Of a DNA stretch of 64,000 nt, positions 54,574-62,506 are shown one piece after another. How positions within the stretch are numbered: position 1 is the first letter of the stretch; each line of letters starts with the position of its first letter. The stretch is from Romboutsia sp. CE17. GTDB lineage: Bacteria > Bacillota > Clostridia > Peptostreptococcales > Peptostreptococcaceae. The stretch lies in the NCBI RefSeq assembly GCF_012317385.1, contig NZ_CP051144.1, positions 62,001 to 126,000 on the forward strand, given 5' to 3'. The notes under the pieces were generated by a model. It was not told the origin of the DNA. It saw only the letters and a list, made by a program, of their open reading frames with translations, and ran no database searches. The translations under genes and the position numbers were made by a program.

Positions 54574-54672
54574 AAAATACTGGATATGATAGCTACGATT
54601 CATCTCCACCATTCAAACCCTCGAAAATGAGGATAAAGAACTACTAAGTTTATGGCTTAGTAGATTTTTTAT
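54574..54672 (+). repeat. Dispersed ~50-bp repeat, copy 8, with terminator
   Basis: CTGGATATGATAGCTACG and CTCCACCATTCAAACCCTCG, then a terminator CTACTAAG-7-CTTAGTAG with T6 at 54641-54670. That terminator is nearly identical to the one at copy 5. Confidence 0.75.
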
Positions 54673-54850
54673 ATCATAATTTTAAATGTAAATTATTTTG
54701 ACATAGTAACTGTATAGAATTAATATTATTAAATTAAATAATAACAAAATTACTTTTAAAAATTTTTTTTTCTATTTAATTATGCAAAATTCGACAGATG
54801 GTATAAGTTATAATATTGCTGAAGAATTTTAAATTTGGAGGATATGGACT

Positions 54851-55282
54851 ATGAGTTATATGATGAAAAAAAGTAGAGTACTTCAAGCTTTAGAAGAAAT
54901 TGGACTAAGACAAATATTTGAAATAACAAATGAAACTTCTAATGGGGTTCTTATTCAATGTGAACAAACTATGGGAAATGGAAAATGTGTAATATCATTA
55001 GAACTAAATGATCGCCCATTTAGTTGTATTTACTATAGTTTAGGAAAATTAACTAATTTAGGTAAAAAAGATAATATGATAGAATTATTTAATTCATTTA
55101 ATGAAGACAATGTACTATTAAAATTTTATTTAGATAGCAATAACTGTATAATGGCGATGGTTACATATATAGCTACTGAAGATGAATTTAATGGAGATTC
55201 ATATTCTTCTCTTATAGTGCCAGCTTTTAAATCTATAGAAGATAATTATTATAGCAAGATAATGAGAGTTATGTGGTCATAA
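54851..55282 (+). CDS. YbjN-like small protein
   Basis: The 143-residue soluble protein has the mixed alpha/beta layout of YbjN/type III chaperone-like domains: an N-terminal helix (KKSRVLQALEEIGLRQ), paired strands (CVISLELNDRPFSCIYYSLG) and an acidic middle. GGAGG is 9 bases before the ATG. No catalytic motif is visible. It heads the accessory block before the helicase-DarT1 genes. The family call is tentative. Confidence 0.5.
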   Translation: MSYMMKKSRVLQALEEIGLRQIFEITNETSNGVLIQCEQTMGNGKCVISLELNDRPFSCIYYSLGKLTNLGKKDNMIELFNSFNEDNVLLKFYLDSNNCIMAMVTYIATEDEFNGDSYSSLIVPAFKSIEDNYYSKIMRVMWS

Positions 55283-55349
55283 TATTGACAATAAAAGTAG
55301 TATTAATAATTTAAAATATGGGGGATTTTATATATCACAAATTTATGTT

Positions 55350-55718
55350 ATGGAAAAAACAAATGAATTTCTTAAATCTATTGGGCATCAACCCACGGAT
55401 TTTCAACCATCAGGATACACGATGTTTACAGATGGTAAAAATGTAAAAGTTTTTTTATATCCATTGAAAGGTTTTTTAAATTTAGGGGTTATACCAATAG
55501 ATAGAAAGTATAATATAACTCAAGATATAAAATTTACTATACCTAGATTAAGGGTAGGACTAGATGAAGCTTTTATAAAATATCAACCGCATAAAACAAA
55601 TTCAGAATTAATGTATTGGATACCAAAAGAACAGCTTACAGTTCAAAATATAACGGAGGTATTTAATTACATACTAAACAATGTAAAAAAGATATTTGAA
55701 CAATTTGAAGAAAAGTAG
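55350..55718 (+). CDS. Hypothetical protein, 122 residues
   Basis: I do not recognise it. It is a strand-rich protein with GYTMFTDGKNVKVFLYPLKG near 22-41 and a C-terminal helix. The ATG at 55350 has no ribosome site, yet GGGGG lies at 55320-55324; a non-standard start (ATA at 55332 or ATT at 55341) is possible. It follows the YbjN-like gene by 67 bases and precedes a long palindrome. Confidence 0.5.
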   Translation: MEKTNEFLKSIGHQPTDFQPSGYTMFTDGKNVKVFLYPLKGFLNLGVIPIDRKYNITQDIKFTIPRLRVGLDEAFIKYQPHKTNSELMYWIPKEQLTVQNITEVFNYILNNVKKIFEQFEEK

Positions 55719-55721
55719 CAT

Positions 55722-55769
55722 AAATTTTTATTATTAATTATAAATATTTATAATTAATAATAAAAATTT
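55722..55769. repeat. Perfect 48-bp AT-only palindrome
   Basis: The sequence from AAATTTTTATTATT to its mirror complement is self-complementary over all 48 bases and has no G or C. It starts three bases after the stop of the 122-residue gene. It may act as a terminator or extrude as a cruciform. Confidence 0.9.
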
Positions 55770-55783
55770 TATAAATTAAGTAA

Positions 55784-55811
55784 AAAAGACATTCATTGAT
55801 GGGTGTCTTTT
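55784..55811 (+). terminator. Terminator before the helicase gene
   Basis: AAAAGACA pairs with TGTCTTTT around a 12-base loop. Confidence 0.7.
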
Positions 55812-55856
55812 CTATTTATTAAAAGGGATTATATAAATACATGGAGGATAAGTATA

Positions 55857-57248
55857 ATGTTTAAATTAAAAGGAAAACAACAAGAGGTTTTATATTTACC
55901 TCAAAGTGGTCATGGTGTAATTTGTGGAGTAGCAGGTAGTGGAAAAAGTGTATGTGCTGTGATGAGGGCAAAATATATACAAGAATTAACAAAAGGAAGA
56001 GTATTACTGTTAACATATAATAATTCATTAATAAACTATATAAAAGACATACATAATGATTTAGATAAAATAGATGTAACAACATATCATAAATTTGCAA
56101 CTAGGTGCATGAGAGATATTGGAATACTAGGATATAATGAAATACTTAGTAAGGATTGGGAAAAAAAGGAGTTAATAAAGAGGGCTATAAATAATGTTAA
56201 AAAGTTATATTCAAATATATCAGTTTTTAATAGGAATATAGATTTTTTTGTTGATGAAATTCAATGGATGCAAGGTTTTGGTATGTTGAATTCAAATGAG
56301 TATGAAAATGTTGAAAGAAGTGGTAGACGAAGTGCTAGGCTTTTAAAATCAGATAGAAAATATGTGTTTAAAGTATATGAAGAGTATGTCAAATTAAGAA
56401 ATCAAACAGGTAAAAAATATGATTGGGATGATTGTGCATTTTACTTAAATAAATATTTAGAGCATGAGGTAATTCCTACAGAATATGAATGTATAATTAT
56501 TGATGAAGGTCAAGATTTTACTCCTATGATGATACAATCATTAGTTAATTATATGAAGGAGAGTGGGAGTATTTTATATCTTGGAGATCAAGCTCAACAG
56601 ATATATGGAAAGGGAAGAATGCCTTGGAAACAACTTGGACTAAAAATTAGAAAGGTTTATACTTTGGATGAAAATCATAGGAATACAAAACAAATAGAGA
56701 AATTAGCTAATAGTATTAGGGTTACATTAGATTTGGAAAAAGATGATGGATTAATTTCTATGAATAGTTCTAAGGAAGGAAAAAAACCTATAATTGCATC
56801 TTTTAGCAATAGATACGCAGAAAATGCTTATATAATAGAGCAAATTATAGATTATTCAAAAAAAGGTAGCACTTGTATAGTTGTAAAAAAGGATGATTTA
56901 AAATATTATGAATCTCTATTAAGTGAGGAAGAAATATCATATACAACTATAGATCGAGAGGTTAAAGGAATTACAAGAACAAGGGGAGTTTTTATAAGTA
57001 ATTATCATGCAATAAAAGGATTAGAATTTGATAATGTCATAATGGCAGGATGTTCGAATGATATGTTTTCAAACTATTTACAAAATCTTAATGATGAAGA
57101 AAAGAAGGAAAAGGAATTAGAATTATCTAGAATTATATATGTAGGAATAAGTAGAGCTAAGGAAAATTTAATAATATCTCATTGTGGTGAATTGCTGAAT
57201 ATAATTCCTAAAGATAATAATATATGCAACTTTTATGTAGGAAAATAA
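55857..57248 (+). CDS. Superfamily I (UvrD/Rep-like) helicase, compact form
   Basis: The 463-residue protein has Walker A GVAGSGKS at 24-31, a Walker B/motif II IIIDEGQDF near 212, motif III LYLGDQAQQIYG, motif IV-like DENHRN, and motifs V and VI ISNYHAIKGLEFDNVIM and IIYVGISRAKENLI. It is shorter than UvrD or PcrA and lacks most of the 1B and 2B subdomains, as in helicases of defence and toxin-antitoxin loci. GGAGGA is 8 bases before ATG 55857; the frame extends upstream to 55803 but through a terminator. It is followed after 4 bases by a DarT1-like toxin gene. Confidence 0.87.
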   Translation: MFKLKGKQQEVLYLPQSGHGVICGVAGSGKSVCAVMRAKYIQELTKGRVLLLTYNNSLINYIKDIHNDLDKIDVTTYHKFATRCMRDIGILGYNEILSKDWEKKELIKRAINNVKKLYSNISVFNRNIDFFVDEIQWMQGFGMLNSNEYENVERSGRRSARLLKSDRKYVFKVYEEYVKLRNQTGKKYDWDDCAFYLNKYLEHEVIPTEYECIIIDEGQDFTPMMIQSLVNYMKESGSILYLGDQAQQIYGKGRMPWKQLGLKIRKVYTLDENHRNTKQIEKLANSIRVTLDLEKDDGLISMNSSKEGKKPIIASFSNRYAENAYIIEQIIDYSKKGSTCIVVKKDDLKYYESLLSEEEISYTTIDREVKGITRTRGVFISNYHAIKGLEFDNVIMAGCSNDMFSNYLQNLNDEEKKEKELELSRIIYVGISRAKENLIISHCGELLNIIPKDNNICNFYVGK

Positions 57249-57252
57249 AACT

Positions 57253-57933
57253 ATGAATAAAGAAATATTGGATGAGATGAATAAACGAGGGATTAGTAGG
57301 TTATGTCATTTTACAAAGGCTAAGAATATTCCTCATATACTAAATAATTTTAATGGTGTTTTATCTACTGATGATATACCAGAATATTATAGAGAGGTAA
57401 ATGATGAACATAGATTTGATGGGAAAAAAAATTACATATGTTGCTCTATAGAATATCCGAATGTATATTATCTAGATAGAATTAAGGATAATGATAAGTT
57501 ATTTAATGAATGGGTTATAATTTGTATAGATCCTAAAATAGTATTAGAAGGTAATATTTTATTTTCAAAAGTTAATGCAGCTACAGAAAGAGGAAAATAT
57601 ATAATGTCAGGTATAGATGGATTAAAGTCTATTTATAGTGAAGAAATAATTACGAATAAAAGAATTATAAGAAGAAGCAGTAATTTACCTATTTCTTGTG
57701 CTACTGATATTCAAGCAGAAGCTATGATTTTAGGAAGAATTGACAAAAAATATATAAAAGAGTTAATTTTCCCTAATGAGCAACAGGCTAGAATGGAATA
57801 TACTAGGATGAAGTTATTAGGTATAGGAAAAGAACTAAAATTAAAGATATGCCCAGATTTATTTAAAAGAGAATTAAGAAACTATTTAAACAAAGGGCGT
57901 ATACCAAAGGAGATAGAATACAATGGCGATTAG
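57253..57933 (+). CDS. DarT1-like DNA ADP-ribosyltransferase toxin (DUF4433)
   Basis: The 226-residue protein has the DarT fold marks: the NAD-binding H-F-T triad at 19-21 in LCHFTKAKNIPHIL, the YICCSIEYPN strand near 61-70, the SRS-like ERGKYIMSG region, and the catalytic glutamate E156 in IQAEAMIL. DarT enzymes put ADP-ribose on DNA bases and block replication, in phage defence or growth control. The start is 4 bases after the helicase stop, and its end overlaps the next gene by 11 bases. The next gene is a NADAR-type reversal enzyme, which identifies the DarT1 class. Confidence 0.78.
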   Translation: MNKEILDEMNKRGISRLCHFTKAKNIPHILNNFNGVLSTDDIPEYYREVNDEHRFDGKKNYICCSIEYPNVYYLDRIKDNDKLFNEWVIICIDPKIVLEGNILFSKVNAATERGKYIMSGIDGLKSIYSEEIITNKRIIRRSSNLPISCATDIQAEAMILGRIDKKYIKELIFPNEQQARMEYTRMKLLGIGKELKLKICPDLFKRELRNYLNKGRIPKEIEYNGD

Positions 57934-58624
57934 ACCAGTTTTTCAAGTTGGCAAAGATAAAGATACAAGCGTAAATGTTATAAACTATGAATTCAAATGG
58001 TATTCTGGATTTTCAAAATCTCAAAAGCAAAAAAGCATTTATGATTTGCATAAGTCTTATTTAGATAACAATAATAAGAATAGTAAAATTTTAGAAATAT
58101 CTACCAGTTCACCTGATGAATTAGGTATTAAGTTGAGTGCATTTAATTTAATGATAAAAAATCAAAATAATGAGGAAGTTTGTAGTGTAGAGAGTTTATT
58201 TCAATCTTGCAAAAAATTTGAAAATGGTGGACCATATAAAGATATTATTACAAAAAATTCGAGAGATGCTAAAAAAGATTTGAGACTTAAGAATTCAGGT
58301 GATTTGGTATGTTTTTATTACAAAGACCAAGAATGGCCATTAGAACCAAGAACGCTTTTTTATGATTGGATATATATGAATACTTTAAATCAGTACAAGG
58401 ATTTAAAAGAAGAAATAATTAAATATGATGCATTTACTGATATAGAGTTTAACCCTAAAAAATCCATAAATTGTCAGGCAAGATCAGCTGCACTATACGT
58501 TTGGCTTTTTAGAAATAATATGTTAGATAAGATATTGGGCTCTGACAAGGAGTATAAGAAGTTTTTTAAAGGCTATTCTAATATAAATGACACTCAATTA
58601 AAAATCGATTTATTTATTGACTAA
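57923..58624 (+). CDS. NADAR-type antitoxin associated with DarT1
   Basis: The 233-residue protein resembles the NADAR family found beside DarT1, whose members remove ADP-ribose from guanine bases. The conserved SVESLFQSCKKF (88-99, with E90, Q94 and K97) is the NADAR signature position, and the N-terminal FKWYSGFSKSQKQKSI is typical of the DarT1-associated subgroup. It overlaps the toxin gene by 11 bases, so the two are coupled. It is expected to neutralise the toxin. The assignment rests on pattern recall plus context. Confidence 0.7.
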   Translation: MAIRPVFQVGKDKDTSVNVINYEFKWYSGFSKSQKQKSIYDLHKSYLDNNNKNSKILEISTSSPDELGIKLSAFNLMIKNQNNEEVCSVESLFQSCKKFENGGPYKDIITKNSRDAKKDLRLKNSGDLVCFYYKDQEWPLEPRTLFYDWIYMNTLNQYKDLKEEIIKYDAFTDIEFNPKKSINCQARSAALYVWLFRNNMLDKILGSDKEYKKFFKGYSNINDTQLKIDLFID

Positions 58625-58707
58625 TTACAAGATTTGGATATCAAAATAAGTTAGTTATAAATAGAATTTATAAAGAATAAGACCTTGTAACAGAAGATTA
58701 AATTAGA

Positions 58708-58908
58708 ATGATGTTTGGGAAGTTTAAAGAATTTGTTTTAATAAGAAATTTACCAGAGTGTAAGAAGTTTATAGGAGATTATGTGAAAGAAGTGATAGTG
58801 TATAAAGACCACGTTGAGGCTATATTCAACGTGGTCTTTTCTTTTTATGAAGATAATATAATTCTCGATGCAATGATAACTGCTATAAGAAATGATATTA
58901 GATTATAA
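58708..58908 (+). pseudogene. C-terminal remnant of a large serine recombinase
   Basis: The 66 codons include ECKKFIGDYVKEVIVYKDHV and AIFNVVFSFYEDN, the end of clostridial serine recombinases (VIVYKDHVEV type). All catalytic parts are missing. It sits between the DarT1-NADAR operon and the next defence operon and suggests that one of them arrived on, or was cut by, a recombinase-bearing element. The bases for KDHVEAIFNVVF form a perfect hairpin. Confidence 0.6.
58804..58846 (+). terminator. Intrinsic terminator inside the recombinase tail
   Basis: AAAGACCACGTTG (58804-58816) and its complement (58827-58839) form a 13-bp stem with a 10-base loop, followed by TCTTTTT. The hairpin is part of the reading frame. 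Confidence 0.75.
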
Positions 58909-58980
58909 GAAATAGTATTATCATATATTTTTAAAATTAACAAATATAATAGAAAAAAATAAGTATAATATATGAATTAC

Positions 58981-59008
58981 TTGACAAAAATAGAAAATAT
59001 AGTAAAAT
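58981..59008 (+). promoter_or_regulatory. Promoter of the XRE-nucleotidyltransferase operon
   Basis: TTGACA (58981-58986) and TAAAAT (59003-59008) are 16 bases apart, 28 bases before the first gene. Confidence 0.6.
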
Positions 59009-59035
59009 TAATTTATAAATATAAATAATAAGGGT

Positions 59036-59746
59036 GTGATTATTATAAATTTGAATAGGAATGGAGATTTTAGAAGTATAATAGCTCAAGCTATAAAGGA
59101 TGCTTATACTGAAGATATAAGAGAATTAAAATATAATTATGAGTTAAAAACTTTTAGTAGTAGACATGCTTTGGCTAAAGATCTTTTGAATACATATGTT
59201 TTTAAGAGGTTAGAAAAAAATAGATTTATAATTGAAAAGTTTAATAGAGGAGCACATGAATTTATTTCTATATATGACAAGAAAGAAAAAAGCCTATATT
59301 CTTTAATGAAAATGAAAACATTTAAAGGCCTAGAAAAGTCAAAGAAAAAGAAAAATGTACATTATTTAGAATCCTTAGGACTACTTAATAATAATATAAT
59401 ACCAAAGGAATCTCAAATTGAATTTTTCGAGGATGAATATAGACAAAGTTTAATGAAAGAGTTATTAGTTAAAATTGTTAGTAAAGAAGTAGTTGATGAA
59501 GTTGAAGTACATAAATTAATAACTTTTGATATAAAAAATAATGAGTTAACTTCGATATCAGTATTCAAATTAAATTCACAGCTAGATATAATAGATGAGG
59601 AGAGTTGGAATGAATATATCGGAGTTAGCTATGATGATATAGGTACTAGAGAGTTAAATATGGATACGATTAAAGAGGACTATGCTTTAGAAGAAGAAAT
59701 CCCATTGGGTATAAAAGGTACGGATATACAAATAAAAGTTAAATAA
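59036..59746 (+). CDS. Uncharacterised protein, first gene of the nuclease operon (possibly DUF5986)
   Basis: The product of up to 236 residues has no membrane helix. It begins LNRNGDFRSIIAQAIKDAY, has a basic middle (KTFKGLEKSKKKK) and an acidic C-terminus ending in a short strand region. I have a faint recollection of DUF5986 for such proteins next to XRE-ImmA genes, but cannot confirm it. The start is unsure: GTG 59036 is nearly on the AGGG site; TTG 59051 is another choice. It is followed after a small hairpin by the XRE-ImmA gene. Confidence 0.55.
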   Translation: MIIINLNRNGDFRSIIAQAIKDAYTEDIRELKYNYELKTFSSRHALAKDLLNTYVFKRLEKNRFIIEKFNRGAHEFISIYDKKEKSLYSLMKMKTFKGLEKSKKKKNVHYLESLGLLNNNIIPKESQIEFFEDEYRQSLMKELLVKIVSKEVVDEVEVHKLITFDIKNNELTSISVFKLNSQLDIIDEESWNEYIGVSYDDIGTRELNMDTIKEDYALEEEIPLGIKGTDIQIKVK

Positions 59747-59749
59747 AAG

Positions 59750-59774
59750 AAGGAAGGGTTTAAGCCTTCCTTTT
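59750..59774 (+). terminator. Weak hairpin between first and second operon genes
   Basis: AAGGAAGG-7-CCTTCCTT with TT after it. Likely an attenuator rather than a full stop. Confidence 0.5.
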
Positions 59775-59791
59775 AGGAGGCTTAATAGATT

Positions 59792-60943
59792 ATGTTAAAA
59801 AATAGAAGTTTTAATGGAGTTAGGCTAAAATCCGCAAGAATATATAGAGGCAAAACAATTTCTCAATTAGCAGATGAAACGGGTGTTAGTAAGCAGGCCA
59901 TATCACAATTTGAGAATAATAAAACAACTCCTGGATTTGAAACGTTAATAAAACTCACTAATAGTCTAGAGTTTCCAAAGGACTATTTTTATGAAGAAGA
60001 TGATGTTTCTATAATAGTAGGAAATACTTATTTTAGAGCTCAGGCTTCTATAACAAAAAAAGAAGAGGCATCTTATGCAGAAAAGTTATCAATATTTGCA
60101 AAGCTATATACTTTTATAGAAGATTATATTAATTTTCCTAAGTTAAATATACTACAATTGGATCATAGTAATGATATTGATGATGTAGAGTTTATATCAG
60201 AAAAACTTAGAGCATACTGGGGACTAGATGATAAACCTATTGTTAATCTTGTAAATGTAATGGAGAGAAATGGATTTAAAATAACTTCTTTTGATACTGA
60301 AAATTCTAAGGTAGATGCTTTTACTCAAATGCAAAAAGTAAATAATGAAGTAAAATATTTTATTGCTTTGGGTAATGATAAAAATTCTGCTGTAAGAAGA
60401 CATTTTGACTTGGCTCATGAGCTAGGTCATATAATGCTACATGAATGGGTAGAAGATACCAGTACTATATCAAGAGAAGAGTACAAAAAAATAGAAAATC
60501 AAGCAAATGAGTTTGCAGGATCATTTTTACTACCTAGAAGAGGATTTTTAAATGATTTGATATATCCTAACAATTTAGACTTTTATGTAGAATTAAAACA
60601 AAAGTGGAAAGTTTCAATAGGAGCTATGCTTATTAGAGCATATAAGCTAAATGCTATAACATATAATCAATATCAATATATGATAAAACAAGCATCAAAA
60701 AGAGGATGGAGAACATGTGAACCTTTAGATGATAAGATACCATTACCAAAGCCAGTATTAGTTAAAAAAGCATTAGAAATGCTTATTGAAAATAATATTC
60801 TTACAAAGTCACAAGTAGTAGATAAGATACATAATAGTGGTATAAGTATAAGTAGAGAAGAGATAGAATTCCTTTTAGGCTTAGAAAGAGGAATGCTAAA
60901 AGTAAAAGATGAGTCGAATAATATTATAAGTATAAAACTTTAG
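59792..60943 (+). CDS. XRE HTH and ImmA/IrrE-type metalloprotease fusion
   Basis: The 383-residue protein has a Cro/CI HTH at about 8-62 (TISQLADETGVSKQAISQFE) and a zinc peptidase of the ImmA/IrrE type with HELGH at 209-213 and a downstream glutamate in NQANEFAGSFLLPR. Such proteins sense damage or phage and cleave a repressor, often themselves or a partner. Here it would control the operon or activate it. AGGAGG precedes the ATG. The gene downstream begins 18 bases later. Confidence 0.88.
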   Translation: MLKNRSFNGVRLKSARIYRGKTISQLADETGVSKQAISQFENNKTTPGFETLIKLTNSLEFPKDYFYEEDDVSIIVGNTYFRAQASITKKEEASYAEKLSIFAKLYTFIEDYINFPKLNILQLDHSNDIDDVEFISEKLRAYWGLDDKPIVNLVNVMERNGFKITSFDTENSKVDAFTQMQKVNNEVKYFIALGNDKNSAVRRHFDLAHELGHIMLHEWVEDTSTISREEYKKIENQANEFAGSFLLPRRGFLNDLIYPNNLDFYVELKQKWKVSIGAMLIRAYKLNAITYNQYQYMIKQASKRGWRTCEPLDDKIPLPKPVLVKKALEMLIENNILTKSQVVDKIHNSGISISREEIEFLLGLERGMLKVKDESNNIISIKL

Positions 60944-60961
60944 AATTAATAGGGGGATAAA

Positions 60962-61723
60962 ATGACGCAGTATGAATATGTAAGGAATATTTTAGAAAAG
61001 TACAAGCATTCCGATATAAAATCAACTAATGAAATTTATAATATTCAAAGATTAGAAAAAATGATAACTAATTGGGCAGGGAATAACTTAAATAGTATAA
61101 AGTTATCGGGCTCAAGAGCTAAAGGAACTGCATTAAAAGGGGGAGCAGATTTAGATTTATTTATATCTATAAATCAAAATACATTACTAACATTAAAAGA
61201 AATGTATACATCATTATATGACTATATGATAACTAATGGTATGAAATGTAGAAAACAAAATGTATCAATTGGGTTAGAAATAGATGGAATTAATATAGAT
61301 TTAGTTCCAGGTAAAAAAAGATTAGGGAATACAAATTATCATAGTCTATATTTAAATAAAAAAGATTCTTGGACACAAACTAATATAGATGAACATATAA
61401 CTTTAGTAAAGAATTCAGGTAGAATAAATGAAATAATTCTATTAAAAGTTTGGAGAATGTTGCATGAAATAGAATTTCCATCTATATATTTAGAATTAAT
61501 TACAATAAAAGCTTTAAAGTATAAAGATAAAAATAATTTAGCAGAAAACTTTTTATACCTACTAAAGTATTTATCAGATAATATTTTAGATATAACAATA
61601 GTAGATCCATCAAATACAAATAATGTGATTTCAGATGACTTGTATATATATGAGAAAAAAATAATTGCAGATAAGGCTAAAGAAAGTTTATGTAAAAAAA
61701 CATGGGGAGAAATTATATGGTAG
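60962..61723 (+). CDS. CD-NTase/OAS-like nucleotidyltransferase
   Basis: The 253-residue protein has a polymerase-beta fold with G-S at 50-51 (LSGSRAKGT), catalytic aspartates D63 and D65 in GADLDLF and a third D113 in NIDLVPGK. All three acids are present, so it should be active. The pattern is nearest to OAS-like / archaeal CCA-adding and CD-NTase enzymes, which can make nucleotide signals. With a nuclease encoded next it may form a CBASS-like pair. GGGGGA is before the ATG; the end overlaps the next gene by 7 bases. Confidence 0.78.
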   Translation: MTQYEYVRNILEKYKHSDIKSTNEIYNIQRLEKMITNWAGNNLNSIKLSGSRAKGTALKGGADLDLFISINQNTLLTLKEMYTSLYDYMITNGMKCRKQNVSIGLEIDGINIDLVPGKKRLGNTNYHSLYLNKKDSWTQTNIDEHITLVKNSGRINEIILLKVWRMLHEIEFPSIYLELITIKALKYKDKNNLAENFLYLLKYLSDNILDITIVDPSNTNNVISDDLYIYEKKIIADKAKESLCKKTWGEIIW

Positions 61724-62451
61724 ATAAAAGTAAAAAGATGGATATAAAAATATTATTTAATGGCCTTCAAGAGCAAATGAAATGTAAACTTACAACTAAT
61801 AGAAGTATAATTCAACATCCAGGAACTAAAGGGGATGCGAGTGAGCTTAATTGGATAGAAATATTACGTAAATATTTGCCCAAAAGATATAGTGTAGATA
61901 AAGCGTTTATTGTGGATTGTTATAATAATATAAGTGATCAAATAGATATTGTGATTTATGATAGACAATATTCTCCATTTGTATTTAATCAAGATGATGT
62001 TAAGTATATACCGGCTGAAAGTATATATGCTATATTTGAAGTAAAGCAGGAATTAAATAAAGATAATATATTGTATGCATCAGATAAAGCTAAAAGTGTA
62101 AGGAGATTACATAGAACATCAGCTAAAATATATCATGCAGGAGGATGTCACCCACCTAAAGCTCATAGTAAAATATTAGCTGGAATACTCACTTTATCAT
62201 GTTCATGGTCAGAAGGATTGGGTTCTACATTTAAGAAGAATATGAAAGAGTTATGTTCAAATGGAGAATTAAATTTAGGATGTATTTTAGAGTCAGGATC
62301 ATTTAAATATAATGATGATGTATTAGAAATAAAAGATGGAGATAATGCATTAATGTCATTCTTTTTAAATTTATTAATAGAGTTACAAAAGCTAGGAACA
62401 ATACCTGCTATGGATATAAATTATTATTTGGATGCATTAGATAGAGAATAA
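61717..62451 (+). CDS. DUF6602-like PD-(D/E)xK nuclease, probable effector
   Basis: The 244-residue protein has the order GTKGDASELNWIEILRKYLP (36-55), QIDIVIYD (76-82, with D77) and SIYAIFEVKQ (102-111, with E108 and K110). This is the arrangement of a PD-(D/E)xK nuclease core in the DUF6602 group. I start at 61717, 6 bases after GGGGAGA; the frame reaches back to 61702. It overlaps the nucleotidyltransferase gene and is probably the effector it controls. Repeat copy 9 and a terminator follow. Confidence 0.75.
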   Translation: MVDKSKKMDIKILFNGLQEQMKCKLTTNRSIIQHPGTKGDASELNWIEILRKYLPKRYSVDKAFIVDCYNNISDQIDIVIYDRQYSPFVFNQDDVKYIPAESIYAIFEVKQELNKDNILYASDKAKSVRRLHRTSAKIYHAGGCHPPKAHSKILAGILTLSCSWSEGLGSTFKKNMKELCSNGELNLGCILESGSFKYNDDVLEIKDGDNALMSFFLNLLIELQKLGTIPAMDINYYLDALDRE

Positions 62452-62506
62452 ATATTTTATACATAATAATATCACGAAGACATTATAGTTTTACAACTTT
62501 GATTAA

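Larger units (their letters stand above)
54470..54850. other. Intergenic region at the left edge of the defence island
   Basis: The 381 bases hold the pseudogene terminator, repeat copy 8 with its own terminator, and about 170 AT-rich bases with a T9 run at 54764. GGAGGA before 54851 starts the next gene. Confidence 0.5.

Noticed and set aside
62471-62481. ATCACGAAGA matching the IS1595 right end
   Set aside because: Only about 11 bases match and the remaining inverted repeat is absent; chance is likely.
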